DNA from: Zavarzinia marina
GTDB taxonomy: Bacteria > Pseudomonadota > Alphaproteobacteria > Zavarziniales > Zavarziniaceae
Assembly: GCF_021568905.1 (NCBI RefSeq)
Contig: NZ_JAKGSB010000001.1
Span: 806,001-870,000, forward strand
DNA length: 64,000 bases
Direction of reading: 5' to 3'
Shown: in pieces, positions 35,931-45,745 of the stretch
Position numbering within the stretch: position 1 is the stretch's first letter
How the letters are laid out: each line of letters starts with the position of its first letter
The notes under the pieces: model-generated
The model's database searches: none
What the model was told of the DNA's origin: nothing
Seen by the model: the letters and a program-made list of their open reading frames with translations, nothing else
Translations under genes and position numbers: made by a program

Positions 35931-37409
35931 GTGGCACAGTTGATTTCGCTCGGCAGCCTCACGGCACCGACTTCGACCGAAACCATGCGCGAGGCGCTTT
36001 CGAGCGGCGGCTGCGCCTCTTCTTCCTGCGGCTCGTCCGAAGGCGCGGGCGATCTGCCGCCCGAGGTCTGGGAGCGCATCAAGGATCACCCCTGCTATTC
36101 GGAAGAGGCGCATCATTATTTCGCCCGGATGCATGTCGCGGTGGCACCCGCCTGCAACATCCAGTGCAACTACTGCAATCGCAAATACGACTGCGCCAAC
36201 GAGAGCCGGCCCGGCGTCGTCTCCGAAAAGCTGACGCCCGAACAGGCGCTGCGCAAGGTCGTCGCGGTCGCCAACGAGGTACCGCAATTCTCCGTCCTCG
36301 GCATCGCCGGGCCGGGCGATTCCGCCTACGACTGGCGAAAGACCAAGGCGACCTTCGAGCTGGTCTCGGGTGTGATCCCGGACGTCAAGCTGTGCCTGTC
36401 GTCGAACGGTCTGGCGCTGCCCGATCACGTCGACGAGATCGCGGCCATGAACATCGACCATGTGACCCTGACCATCAACATGGTCGATCCCGAGATCGGC
36501 ACCCGGATCTACCCCTGGATCTTCTATCGCAACAAGCGCTGGACCGGTCTCGACGCCGCGCGGATCCTCCACGAACGCCAGATGGAGAGCCTCGACCTGC
36601 TGCGCGCCCGCGACATCCTGATCAAGGTGAATTCGGTCATGATCCCCGGGATCAACGACGAACACCTGGTGGAAGTGAACAAGGTGGTGAAGGGCAAGGG
36701 CGCCTTCCTCCACAACATCATGCCGCTGATCTCCGACCCCGCCCATGGCACCCATTTCGGCCTGACCGGCCAGCGCGGTCCGACGCCGGCGGAACTGAAG
36801 GCGTTGCAGGACAAGCTGGAGGACGGCACCAAGCTGATGCGCCACTGCCGCCAGTGCCGGGCCGATGCCGTCGGCCTTCTGGGCGAGGACCGGGGCCAGG
36901 AATTCACCCTGGACCAGATCCCCGACGACGTGACCTACGACCCCGCCCAGCGCGAGACCTATCGCGAGGTCGTCGCCGTCGAACGGGGCGAGCACGTCGC
37001 GGTCAGGAAGGCCGCCAGCGCCGAAATCGCCGCGACCGCCGAGGGCGGCTCGATGCTGATCGCCGTCGCCACCAAGGGCGGCGGGCGGATCAACCAGCAC
37101 TTCGGCCATGCCACGGAATTCCAGGTCTATGAGGCTTCCGCCAAGGGCGTCAGCTTCATCGGCCACCGCAAGGTCGAGCAATATTGCGAGGGCGGCTGGG
37201 GCGAGGATGCGACCCTCGACGGCGTCATCGCCGCGCTCGAGGGCGTCGACGTCGTGCTCTGCGCCAAGATCGGCGACTGCCCCAAGGAAAGTCTCACGAC
37301 CGCAGGCATCGAGGCGACCGACGCCCATGCCTACGACTGGATCGAGGCCGGCATCGCCGCCTGCTACGCGGCGCGTCACGGCGACGCCGAACAGCTTCTC
37401 ACCGCCTGA
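35931..37409 (+). CDS. nifB: FeMo-cofactor biosynthesis protein NifB
   Basis: A 492-residue radical SAM enzyme that fuses two [4Fe-4S] units and inserts carbide to form NifB-co. The CNIQCNYC motif (Cys75, 79, 82) binds the SAM cluster, with further conserved Cys ([16 protein letters not shown]). A C-terminal NifX-like domain begins at [20 protein letters not shown] (about residue 370). I chose GTG at 35931 because GGAGG lies six bases upstream; the ATG at 35925 abuts that site with no spacing. It is the first gene of nifB-fdxN-LRV-nifZ-nifT-SIR2. Confidence 0.95.
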   Translation: MAQLISLGSLTAPTSTETMREALSSGGCASSSCGSSEGAGDLPPEVWERIKDHPCYSEEAHHYFARMHVAVAPACNIQCNYCNRKYDCANESRPGVVSEKLTPEQALRKVVAVANEVPQFSVLGIAGPGDSAYDWRKTKATFELVSGVIPDVKLCLSSNGLALPDHVDEIAAMNIDHVTLTINMVDPEIGTRIYPWIFYRNKRWTGLDAARILHERQMESLDLLRARDILIKVNSVMIPGINDEHLVEVNKVVKGKGAFLHNIMPLISDPAHGTHFGLTGQRGPTPAELKALQDKLEDGTKLMRHCRQCRADAVGLLGEDRGQEFTLDQIPDDVTYDPAQRETYREVVAVERGEHVAVRKAASAEIAATAEGGSMLIAVATKGGGRINQHFGHATEFQVYEASAKGVSFIGHRKVEQYCEGGWGEDATLDGVIAALEGVDVVLCAKIGDCPKESLTTAGIEATDAHAYDWIEAGIAACYAARHGDAEQLLTA

Positions 37410-37446
37410 ACCCGAAACCCGAACCCCGAACCGAAAGGACGGAACC

Positions 37447-37641
37447 ATGGCCTACAAGATCATCGCCTCCCAGTGCACCGGCTGCTCGGCCTGCGAATTC
37501 GAATGCCCCAATGCCGCCATCTCCATGAAGGGCGACATCTTCGTCATCGATCCGAAGAAATGCACCGAATGCGAAGGCCAGTTCGATGCCCCGCAATGCG
37601 CGGCCGTCTGTCCGGTGCCGAAGACCTGCGTCCCGGCCTGA
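37447..37641 (+). CDS. fdxN: Nif-associated 2[4Fe-4S] ferredoxin
   Basis: A 64-residue ferredoxin with [11 protein letters not shown] near the N-terminus and [17 protein letters not shown] in the second half. The extra spacing in the second motif is typical of FdxN-type ferredoxins found downstream of nifB. It likely supplies electrons to NifB or to nitrogenase. It starts 37 bases after nifB, and the stop is followed within 22 bases by the next gene. Confidence 0.9.
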   Translation: MAYKIIASQCTGCSACEFECPNAAISMKGDIFVIDPKKCTECEGQFDAPQCAAVCPVPKTCVPA

Positions 37642-37663
37642 CGCCCATCGCCGGACCTGGGCG

Positions 37664-38431
37664 ATGGCGGCGACGGAGACGATAGAGGTCACGGGCGACG
37701 CGCTCGACTGGCTGGGCAAGCCGGTGTCGTGCCGGTCGTGCCCGCACGAGGCGATGCACCGCGACGGGCGCTGCCGCAAGGGCCGGACCTGCGTGCGCGA
37801 CCGCCGCGCCCGCCGGGTCGAGCGCTTCTTCGTCGAGCATCCGGAACTGGCGGGCGACTATCTGAGCCACCCCTATTTCGAGGTGCGCGCCATCGCCGCC
37901 AAATTCGCCGATCTGTTCAGCCTGCCCCCGCTGCTGAACGATCCGGAGCCCGAGGTCAGGGCGATGGCGGCACTGCGCCTGCCGGCGTCCCGCGTCGCCC
38001 CCCTCGCCCATGACCCGGACCGTCGCGTGCGCATCGCCGTCGCCAGCCGGCTCACGGGCCGTGCCCTCTTCGACATGCTGGCGGACGCGGATTACTACGT
38101 GCGCCTGATCACGGTGCGCCGCCTGGCGCCGGATCTGCTGCCCGCCGCCATCCATGACGAGGAGCCGGAGGTGCGGCGCTGGGTCGCCCGGCGCCTGCCC
38201 GAAGCCCGGCTGATCGACATGGCCTGCGATCCCGATCCCATGGTGAGGAACGAAGTGGCCGAACGGCTGGAGCCCCGGCGCCTCGGCATCTTCGCGGGTG
38301 ACGCGGATCTGCGGGTGCGCTTCACCGCCGCCGAGCGCATCGCCATCGAGGGCCTGATCGATTTCGTCGACGATGCCGATCCCCTGATCCGCGAGACCGT
38401 CACCCGACGCCTCGCCGCACGAGAGGAATGA
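37664..38431 (+). CDS. LRV protein with N-terminal 4Fe-4S domain
   Basis: A 255-residue protein. Residues about 22-45 hold a four-Cys cluster motif (CRSCPHEAMHRDGRC, then CV), and residues 60-250 form leucine-rich-variant helical repeats of about 24 residues. Examples are FEVRAIAAKFADLFSLPPLLNDPEPEVRAMAAL, DRRVRIAVASRL, YYVRLITVRRL, EPEVRRWVARRLP and LRVRFTAAERI. It belongs to the LRV FeS4 family first described beside nifB in Azotobacter. Its function is unknown; it may sense oxygen or redox, or bind a Nif partner. It lies between fdxN and nifZ, three bases before the latter. Confidence 0.85.
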   Translation: MAATETIEVTGDALDWLGKPVSCRSCPHEAMHRDGRCRKGRTCVRDRRARRVERFFVEHPELAGDYLSHPYFEVRAIAAKFADLFSLPPLLNDPEPEVRAMAALRLPASRVAPLAHDPDRRVRIAVASRLTGRALFDMLADADYYVRLITVRRLAPDLLPAAIHDEEPEVRRWVARRLPEARLIDMACDPDPMVRNEVAERLEPRRLGIFAGDADLRVRFTAAERIAIEGLIDFVDDADPLIRETVTRRLAAREE

Positions 38432-38434
38432 ACC

Positions 38435-38728
38435 ATGGGCCTTGGACGCGAAGAAGAGATCGAAACCAAAACCACGCCCGTGTTCCGCCCCGGCACCAAG
38501 GTGCGGGCGACGAAATACGTGAAGAACGACGGCACCTTCGCCGGGCGCGACGTGGGCGAGATCCTGGTGCGCAAGGGCGACGAGGGCTACGTCCGCGACA
38601 TCGGTACCTTCCTGCAGCGCTACTACATCTATGCGGTCGAATTCATCGACCGCGGCATCGTCGTCGGCATGCGCCGGCGCGAATTGGTCTCCCTCGACGA
38701 TCTGCCCAAGGAGGGCCGCGCACGATGA
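38435..38728 (+). CDS. nifZ: Nitrogenase maturation protein NifZ
   Basis: A 97-residue protein of the NifZ family, which helps mature the second P-cluster of MoFe protein. Family blocks are PVFRPGTKVRATKYVKNDGTF, GEILVRKGDEGYVRDIGTFLQRYYIYAVEF and a C-terminal MRRRELV. It lies three bases after the LRV gene and overlaps nifT by four (ATGA). Confidence 0.9.
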   Translation: MGLGREEEIETKTTPVFRPGTKVRATKYVKNDGTFAGRDVGEILVRKGDEGYVRDIGTFLQRYYIYAVEFIDRGIVVGMRRRELVSLDDLPKEGRAR

Positions 38729-38937
38729 AAATCATGATCCGCAAGGCCGCCTCGGGCCTCTCCGTCTATGTCCCCAAGAAGGATCTGGAGGAAGCCGTCG
38801 CCGAGACCGAGCGCGATACGCTCTGGGGCGGCTGGGTCCGCCTGAGCAACGGCTGGGTGCTGGACCTGCCCGAGATGGCGGCCGACACCCGCCTGCCGAT
38901 CACGGTGAACGCCCGGAAGCGCGGCGAGGAGGGTTGA
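38725..38937 (+). CDS. nifT: NifT/FixU family protein
   Basis: A 70-residue protein matching NifT/FixU: MKIMIRKAASGLSVYVPKKDLEEAVAE, GWVRLSNGWVLDLPEM and PITVNARK. Its biochemical role is not established; deletions in other diazotrophs are mild. Its ATG overlaps the nifZ stop, and the next gene starts three bases after its own stop. Confidence 0.92.
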   Translation: MKIMIRKAASGLSVYVPKKDLEEAVAETERDTLWGGWVRLSNGWVLDLPEMAADTRLPITVNARKRGEEG

Positions 38938-38940
38938 GCG

Positions 38941-39798
38941 ATGAATGCCGTGACCCCCACCCTCGACCGGGTCGATCCGGCCGCCGTGCTGCCGGTCATC
39001 CGCCGCCACCTGGCGCAGGACATGCTGGTGCCCTATCTGGGCCCCGGCGTCGCCGCCCTGTCGTCGCCGGCGATCCCGACCGACTATGCGGCACTCGCCG
39101 CCGAACTGGGCCGCCGCGTCGCCCTGCCCAGGCGCGCCCGGGGCAATGCCTGGGCCGGCGCCCAATATATCGAGAGCCAGCGCCACCGACAGACCCTGGA
39201 CACCCTGCTGCGCGAAATCTTCGCCAGCCCGGTCGCCCCCACCGCCCTGCACCGCTTCCTGGCCGGCCTGAAACTGCCGCTGATCGTCGACACCTGGTAT
39301 GACGGCGCCATGCGCGCGGCGCTGGGGGCCGAACTCGACTGGGGCGAGATCCAGGGCATCACCCGGGCCGGCATCGGCGAATTCCGCTGGTATCGCGCCT
39401 ATGACCGGAAGGGCGTGGAAACGCCGGTCACCAATGCCGGCGGCTGGGGCACGCTTCTATACAAGCCCCATGGCGCCGCGGTCCCGGCCGGCAATTTCCT
39501 GCTGGCCGACAGCGACTATGTCGAGGTCCTGACCGAGATCGACATCCAGACCCCGATCCCCGATGCCGTCCGCCTGCGTCGCCAGACCAGGGGCTTCCTC
39601 TTCCTCGGTTGCCGCTTCGACGACCAGATGCTGCGCACCTACGCCCGCCAGATCATGAAGCGCAGCCGTGGCCCCCATTTCGCGGTGGTCGGCGACGGCG
39701 AACTGACGCGGAATGAAGTGCGTTTCCTGAAGGGCATGAACATCACCCCCATCGCCGGCCCCCTCGCCGCCTTCGCCGAAGCTTTGGCGACGGTTTGA
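38941..39798 (+). CDS. SIR2-like domain protein in the nifB operon, with altered active site
   Basis: A 285-residue protein with the outline of SIR2-like NAD-binding proteins: glycine loop PYLGPGVAALS (GPG at 34-36), a TTNYD-like position reading VDTWYD (118-121), YKPHG with His177 at the expected catalytic His, LADSDYVE and a late FLFLGCRFDDQMLR block. The Asn normally needed for NAD hydrolysis or deacylation is Trp119 here, so the enzyme may bind NAD or ADP-ribose without turning it over. It ends the nifB-nifT operon and is followed by an inverted-repeat element. Its function in nitrogen fixation is unknown. Confidence 0.7.
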   Translation: MNAVTPTLDRVDPAAVLPVIRRHLAQDMLVPYLGPGVAALSSPAIPTDYAALAAELGRRVALPRRARGNAWAGAQYIESQRHRQTLDTLLREIFASPVAPTALHRFLAGLKLPLIVDTWYDGAMRAALGAELDWGEIQGITRAGIGEFRWYRAYDRKGVETPVTNAGGWGTLLYKPHGAAVPAGNFLLADSDYVEVLTEIDIQTPIPDAVRLRRQTRGFLFLGCRFDDQMLRTYARQIMKRSRGPHFAVVGDGELTRNEVRFLKGMNITPIAGPLAAFAEALATV

Positions 39799-39806
39799 TT
39801 GAAGGG

Positions 39807-39887
39807 CGTCATCCCGGCGAGGGCCGGGATCTTGTGCGGGAAATGGTGCCCCTTCCGGATGAAGGTCCCGGCCTGCGCCGGGACGAC
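39807..39887. repeat. Dispersed inverted-repeat element, copy 2 (before nifH)
   Basis: Left arm CGTCATCCCGGCGAGGGCC and an inverted right arm GGTCCCGGCCTGCGCCGGG flank about 30 bases. It starts nine bases after the SIR2-like stop and likely ends the nifB operon before the nifH control region. Confidence 0.8.
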
Positions 39888-39984
39888 ACGAAGCAAAAAC
39901 CGAAGCCCCGGCCATCGCGCCGGGGCTTTGTATTTCGGCCGGTTACAGGGCTGCGTTCAGGGCACCGACGGCGGTGTCGGATTT

Positions 39985-40000
39985 TGTCGGGCTTGCAACA
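39985..40000. promoter_or_regulatory. NifA binding site (UAS) of nifHDK
   Basis: TGTCGGGCTTGCAACA is an exact TGT-N10-ACA site, 80 bases upstream of the nifH -24 element. Confidence 0.88.
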
Positions 40001-40037
40001 TGCGTGTCGTACCCCGCAAAGACCCGTCAAATCCAAA

Positions 40038-40050
40038 TAACTTATTGAAA
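40038..40050. promoter_or_regulatory. IHF-like site of the nifH promoter
   Basis: TAACTTATTGAAA matches the reverse IHF consensus YAANNNNTTGATW with one mismatch. It lies in the only AT-rich stretch between the NifA site and the promoter. Confidence 0.45.
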
Positions 40051-40079
40051 TAAAGCAATTATTCGACACGCCGCGACTT

Positions 40080-40094
40080 TGGCACGCCCCTTGC
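40080..40094 (+). promoter_or_regulatory. Sigma-54 promoter of nifHDK
   Basis: TGGCACGCCCCTTGC is a perfect -24/-12 match, about 63 bases before the nifH ATG. Confidence 0.93.
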
Positions 40095-40117
40095 GAAGGA
40101 AGGGATGCGAGGCGTGA

Positions 40118-41053
<936 letters not shown>

Positions 41054-41064
41054 TCCGAAACGTT

Positions 41065-41088
41065 CCCGGCCGCCCACCGGCGGCCGGG
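41065..41088 (+). promoter_or_regulatory. Perfect stem-loop between nifH and nifD
   Basis: Arms CCCGGCCGCC (41065-41074) and GGCGGCCGGG (41079-41088) with a 4-base loop lie 11 bases past the nifH stop. Such intercistronic hairpins can stabilise nifH mRNA or attenuate read-through, giving more NifH than NifDK. Confidence 0.7.
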
Positions 41089-41113
41089 ATGATCCGGCAC
41101 CAAGGAGGGCATC

Positions 41114-42586
41114 ATGAGCCTCGATTATGAAAACGATTCGGAATTCCATGCCCGCCTCATCGAAGAGGTGCTGGAAGCCTATCCCGACAAGTCGCGCAAG
41201 CGCCGCGCCAAGCACCTCTCCGTCGCCAAGGACGCCGAGGGCGAGGAGAGCGCCGAGCCGCTGACCGAATGCGACGTGAAGTCGAACATCAAGTCCATCC
41301 CCGGCGTCATGACCATCCGCGGCTGCGCCTATGCGGGCTCGAAGGGCGTGGTCTGGGGCCCGGTGAAGGACATGGTCCATATCTCCCACGGCCCTGTCGG
41401 CTGCGGCCAGTATTCCTGGTCCCAGCGCCGCAACTACTACATCGGCAAGACCGGCGTGGACACTTTCGTGACCATGCAGTTCACCTCCGACTTCCAGGAG
41501 AAGGACATCGTCTTCGGCGGCGACAAGAAGCTCGACAAGATCATCGACGAGATCAACGAGCTGTTCCCGCTGGCCAAGGGTATCTCGATCCAGTCGGAAT
41601 GCCCGATCGGCCTGATCGGCGACGACATCGAGGCGGTCGCGCGCAAGAAGAACAAGGAGACGGGCAAGACCGTCGTCCCGGTTCGCTGCGAGGGCTTCCG
41701 CGGCGTCTCCCAGTCCCTGGGCCACCATATCGCCAATGACGCCATCCGCGACTGGGTCTTCGACAAGAAGGAGATCGAGTTCGAGGCCGGCCCCTATGAC
41801 GTCAACGTCATCGGCGACTACAACATCGGCGGCGACGCCTGGGCGTCCCGCATCCTCCTCGAGGAAATGGGCCTTCGCGTGGTCGGCAACTGGTCGGGCG
41901 ACGCGACCCTCGCCGAGATGGAGCGGGCGCCCAAGGCCAAGCTCAACCTCATCCACTGCTATCGGTCGATGAACTACATCTGCCGTCACATGGAAGAGAA
42001 ATACGGCACCCCCTGGGTCGAATACAATTTCTTCGGCCCGTCGCAGATCGCCGCCTCGCTGCGCAACATCGCCGCGCAGTTCGACGACACGATCAAGGAA
42101 AACGCCGAGAAGGTGATCGCCAAGTACCAGCCCCTGGTCGATGCCGTGATCGCCAAATACCGCCCGCGCCTCGAAGGCAAGTCGGTGATGCTCTATGTCG
42201 GCGGGCTGCGCCCCCGTCACGTCATCACCGCCTATGAGGACCTGGGCATGGAGATCGCCGGCACGGGCTACGAATTCGCCCATGGCGACGACTACAAGCG
42301 CACCGGCCACTATGTGAAGAACGGCACGCTGATCTACGACGACGTCACCGGCTACGAGCTCGAGAAGTTCATCGAGAACATCCGCCCCGATCTCGTCGGC
42401 TCCGGCATCAAGGAGAAATACCCGGTGCAGAAGATGGGCATCCCGTTCCGTCAGATGCACTCCTGGGATTACTCGGGCCCGTATCACGGCTACGACGGCT
42501 TCGCCATCTTCGCCCGCGACATGGACCTCGCCATCAACAACCCGGTCTGGGGCCTGTTCAAGGCACCCTGGACCAAGGCCGCCTGA
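41114..42586 (+). CDS. nifD: Nitrogenase MoFe protein alpha chain NifD
   Basis: A 490-residue subunit that carries FeMo-co and half of the P-cluster. P-cluster Cys lie in [25 protein letters not shown] and [11 protein letters not shown]. The FeMo-co ligands are the Cys in [11 protein letters not shown] and the His in [10 protein letters not shown] near the C-terminus. The [14 protein letters not shown] and [20 protein letters not shown] blocks are typical of Mo nitrogenase rather than V or Fe forms. A ribosome-binding site AAGGAGGG precedes the ATG. A second hairpin separates it from nifK. Confidence 0.98.
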   Translation: MSLDYENDSEFHARLIEEVLEAYPDKSRKRRAKHLSVAKDAEGEESAEPLTECDVKSNIKSIPGVMTIRGCAYAGSKGVVWGPVKDMVHISHGPVGCGQYSWSQRRNYYIGKTGVDTFVTMQFTSDFQEKDIVFGGDKKLDKIIDEINELFPLAKGISIQSECPIGLIGDDIEAVARKKNKETGKTVVPVRCEGFRGVSQSLGHHIANDAIRDWVFDKKEIEFEAGPYDVNVIGDYNIGGDAWASRILLEEMGLRVVGNWSGDATLAEMERAPKAKLNLIHCYRSMNYICRHMEEKYGTPWVEYNFFGPSQIAASLRNIAAQFDDTIKENAEKVIAKYQPLVDAVIAKYRPRLEGKSVMLYVGGLRPRHVITAYEDLGMEIAGTGYEFAHGDDYKRTGHYVKNGTLIYDDVTGYELEKFIENIRPDLVGSGIKEKYPVQKMGIPFRQMHSWDYSGPYHGYDGFAIFARDMDLAINNPVWGLFKAPWTKAA

Positions 42587-42597
42587 ACCGGACGCGT

Positions 42598-42618
42598 GGG
42601 GCGGCCCAGCGCCGCCCC
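42598..42618 (+). promoter_or_regulatory. Stem-loop between nifD and nifK
   Basis: Arms GGGGCGGC (42598-42605) and GCCGCCCC (42611-42618) with a 5-base loop lie 11 bases after the nifD stop, in the same relative place as the nifH-nifD hairpin. Confidence 0.55.
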
Positions 42619-42647
42619 GCCCCCTCGAGACGACAAGGATAGGAACC

Positions 42648-44186
42648 ATGCCCCAGTCCGCTGATAAGGTGCTCGACCACGCACCGCTGTTCCGCGAACC
42701 CGAATATCGGGAAATGCTCGCGAAGAAGAAGGCCCTGTTCGAGGACATGCCGGCGGACGACGTCGTGCAGAAGACTTCGGACTGGACCAAGTCCTGGGAC
42801 TACCGCGAAAAGAACTTCGCCCGCACCTCGCTGTCGGTGAACCCGGCCAAGGCGTGCCAGCCCTTGGGCGCCGTCTTCGTCGCCGCCGGCTTCGAGAAGA
42901 CCATGAGCTTCGTCCATGGTTCCCAGGGCTGCGTCGCCTATTACCGCTCGCACCTGTCGCGTCACTTCAAGGAGCCGTGCTCGGCCGTCTCCTCGTCGAT
43001 GACCGAGGACGCGGCGGTGTTCGGCGGTTTGAACAACATGATCGACGGTCTGGCGAATACCTATTCGCTCTATGATCCGAAGATGATCGCGGTCTCGACC
43101 ACCTGCATGGCGGAAGTGATCGGCGACGACCTGCACGCCTTCATCCAGAACGCCAAGGCCAAGGGTTCCGTGCCCGAGGATTTCGACGTTCCCTTCGCCC
43201 ACACCCCCGCCTTCGTCGGCAGCCATGTCACCGGCTACGACAATATGCTGAAGGGCATTCTGGAGCATTTCTGGAAGGGCGCGGAACGCGAGGCCAATGG
43301 CTCGATCAACATCGTTCCGGGTTTCGACGGCTTCGCGGTCGGCAACAACCGCGAACTGAAGCGCATGCTGGACCTGATGGGTGTCGAATACAACATCCTG
43401 TCCGACGTCGCCGACCAGTTCGATACGCCCTCCGACGGCGAATACCGCATGTATGACGGCGGCACCACGCTCGCGGCCGCCAAGGCGGCGGTCAATGCCA
43501 AGGCGACCCTGTCGCTGCAGGAATATTGCAGCCTGAAGTCGCTGGAATATGCCGAGAGCTTCGGCCAGGAGACGGCCGCATTCCATTACCCGATGGGTAT
43601 CGCGGCGACCGACGAATTCCTGATGAAGGTCTCGGAGATCACGGGCAAGGAGATCCCGGACGAGCTGACCCGCGAGCGCGGCCGCCTGATCGACGCCATG
43701 GCCGACAGCCAGGCCTATCTGCACGGCAAGAGCTATGCGATCTATGGCGATCCCGACTTCGTCTACGCCATGGCCCGCTTCATCCTGGAGACCGGCGGCG
43801 AGCCGAAGCACTGCCTGGCGACCAACGGCAACAAGGCCTGGGAAGCCCAGATGGCGGATCTCTTCGCCTCCAGCCCTTACGGCGCCGGCTGCAAGGCCTG
43901 GGCCGGCAAGGATCTGTGGCACCTGCGCTCGCTGATGGCGACGGAGCCGGTCGATCTGATGGTCGGCAGTTCCTACGCCAAATATCTGGAGCGCGACCTC
44001 AATGTGCCGCTGATCCGCCTGACCTTCCCGATCTTCGATCGCCACCACCACCACCGCTTCCCGGTGATCGGTTATCAGGGCGGTCTGCGGGTCCTGGTCA
44101 CGCTCTTGGACAAGATCTTCGACACGCTCGACAGCGAGACCATCGAGCCCGGGGTCACCGACTACTCCTACGACCTCACGCGCTGA
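42648..44186 (+). CDS. nifK: Nitrogenase MoFe protein beta chain NifK
   Basis: A 512-residue beta subunit that completes the P-cluster with Cys in [23 protein letters not shown] and [12 protein letters not shown]. Other landmarks are [39 protein letters not shown] and the C-terminal [20 protein letters not shown]. Length and the N-terminal extension ([19 protein letters not shown]) fit Mo-nitrogenase NifK. It is followed by inverted-repeat copy 3 and then nifE. Confidence 0.98.
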   Translation: MPQSADKVLDHAPLFREPEYREMLAKKKALFEDMPADDVVQKTSDWTKSWDYREKNFARTSLSVNPAKACQPLGAVFVAAGFEKTMSFVHGSQGCVAYYRSHLSRHFKEPCSAVSSSMTEDAAVFGGLNNMIDGLANTYSLYDPKMIAVSTTCMAEVIGDDLHAFIQNAKAKGSVPEDFDVPFAHTPAFVGSHVTGYDNMLKGILEHFWKGAEREANGSINIVPGFDGFAVGNNRELKRMLDLMGVEYNILSDVADQFDTPSDGEYRMYDGGTTLAAAKAAVNAKATLSLQEYCSLKSLEYAESFGQETAAFHYPMGIAATDEFLMKVSEITGKEIPDELTRERGRLIDAMADSQAYLHGKSYAIYGDPDFVYAMARFILETGGEPKHCLATNGNKAWEAQMADLFASSPYGAGCKAWAGKDLWHLRSLMATEPVDLMVGSSYAKYLERDLNVPLIRLTFPIFDRHHHHRFPVIGYQGGLRVLVTLLDKIFDTLDSETIEPGVTDYSYDLTR

Positions 44187-44197
44187 TGTCTGCAATG

Positions 44198-44280
44198 CGT
44201 CGTCCCGGCGAAGGCCGGGACCTCGCGATGACGAGGGCGGGGCCGGATCCCACGAGATCCCGGCCTTCGCCTGGATGACG
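44198..44280. repeat. Dispersed inverted-repeat element, copy 3 (between nifK and nifE)
   Basis: Left arm CGTCGTCCCGGCGAAGGCC and inverted right arm GATCCCGGCCTTCGCC. It starts 12 bases after nifK and ends 20 bases before the nifE ATG. It fills the whole gap, which contains no NifA or sigma-54 site. Confidence 0.8.
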
Positions 44281-44300
44281 GATCAGGTGGGAGAACGGCA

Positions 44301-45734
44301 ATGAGCGACGCATTGAAGGCCAAGATCGCCGACGTCTTCGACGAACCGGGCTGCGACAAGAACAAGGCCAAGGACGAGAAGGCGAAGAAGAAGGGGTGCT
44401 CCAAGCCGCTGACCCCGGGTGCTGCCGCCGGCGGCTGCGCCTTCGACGGCGCCAAGATCGCGCTTCAGCCGATCACCGACGTCGTCCACCTGATCCACGG
44501 CCCTCTCGCCTGCGAAGGCAATTCCTGGGACAACCGCAATGCCAACAGTTCCGGGGAGAAGACCTATCGCGTCTCCTTCACGACCGATCTCTCGGAACTC
44601 GACATCGTCATGGGCAATGGCGAGAAGCGGCTCTATCGCGCCATCCGCGACGCGATCGAACGCTATGCGCCGCCCGCCCTCTTCGTCTATCAGACCTGCG
44701 TGCCGGCCACCATCGGCGACGACATCGAAGGTGTCTGCCGCCACGCCAGCGAGAGGTTCGGCACGCCCTGCGTGCCCGTGAACGCGCCCGGCTTCGCCGG
44801 TTCCAAGAACCTCGGCAACAAGCTGGCGGGCGAAGCCCTGCTCGATCATGTGATCGGCACGCGCGAGCCCGAATTCACCACCGATTGCGACATCAACATC
44901 ATCGGCGAATATAATCTCTCGGGCGAACTCTGGCAGATCAAGCCGCTGTTCGAGGCCCTGGGCATCCGGGTGCTGTCCTGCATGTCGGGCGACGGGCGTT
45001 TCGCCGAGATCGCGACGGCGCATCGCGCCCGCCTCAACCTCATGGTCTGTTCGACCGCGCTGATCAACGTCGCGCGGAAGATGGAGGAACGCTGGGGCAT
45101 CCCCTATTTCGAATGTTCCTTCTATGGCCTTTCCGACATGTCGGCGACGCTGCGCACCACCGCGCGCATGCTGGTGGAACGCGGTGCGCCCGCCGACCTG
45201 ATCGAGCGCACGGAAGCCCTGATCGCGCGGGAGGAAGCCCACGCCTGGTCGCGCATCGCGCCCTATCGCGACGAACTGCGGGGCAAGCGCGTCATGCTCT
45301 ACACCGGGGGCGTGAAGTCCTGGTCCATCGTCTCCGCCCTTCAGGAGATCGGCATGGAGATCGTCTATACCTCCGTCCGCAAATCGACGGAGAGCGACAA
45401 GGACCGCATCAAGGCCATCATGGAAGACCCCCATATGGTCGAAAGCGTGCCGCCGCGCGAAATGTATGCCCAACTGAAGCGCGGCGACGCCGACATCCTG
45501 CTGTCCGGCGGCAAGAGCCAATTCGTCGCCCTGAAGGCCAAGGTGCCCTGGCTCGACATCAACCAGGAACGCCACCACGCCTTCGGTGGCTACGACGGCA
45601 TGGTCACCCTGGTGCGCGAACTCGCCAAATCGCTGCGCAACCCGATCTGGCAGGACATCCGCCGCCCGGCACCATGGGAAGCGCCCAGTGCCGCCTTCCC
45701 CTTCGCCGCCATCGAAACAACCCGCAAGGATTGA
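44301..45734 (+). CDS. nifE: FeMo-cofactor scaffold protein NifE
   Basis: A 477-residue NifD homologue that forms the NifEN scaffold where NifB-co matures into FeMo-co. Conserved blocks are GGCAFDGAKIALQPITDVVHLIHGPLACEGNSWDNR, VYQTCVPATIGDDIEGVC and ECSFYGLSDMSATLR. The N-terminus has Cys residues in a Lys-rich stretch (CDKNKAKDEKAKKKGC). The start has GGGAG upstream. No own promoter is visible, so expression probably depends on read-through from nifHDK. Confidence 0.96.
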   Translation: MSDALKAKIADVFDEPGCDKNKAKDEKAKKKGCSKPLTPGAAAGGCAFDGAKIALQPITDVVHLIHGPLACEGNSWDNRNANSSGEKTYRVSFTTDLSELDIVMGNGEKRLYRAIRDAIERYAPPALFVYQTCVPATIGDDIEGVCRHASERFGTPCVPVNAPGFAGSKNLGNKLAGEALLDHVIGTREPEFTTDCDINIIGEYNLSGELWQIKPLFEALGIRVLSCMSGDGRFAEIATAHRARLNLMVCSTALINVARKMEERWGIPYFECSFYGLSDMSATLRTTARMLVERGAPADLIERTEALIAREEAHAWSRIAPYRDELRGKRVMLYTGGVKSWSIVSALQEIGMEIVYTSVRKSTESDKDRIKAIMEDPHMVESVPPREMYAQLKRGDADILLSGGKSQFVALKAKVPWLDINQERHHAFGGYDGMVTLVRELAKSLRNPIWQDIRRPAPWEAPSAAFPFAAIETTRKD

Positions 45735-45745
45735 GGGAGGAAACC

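Noticed and set aside
44187..44300. Possible sigma-54 promoter for nifE
   Set aside because: No TGGCAC-N5-TTGC or TGT-N10-ACA match was found; the gap is filled by the inverted-repeat element.
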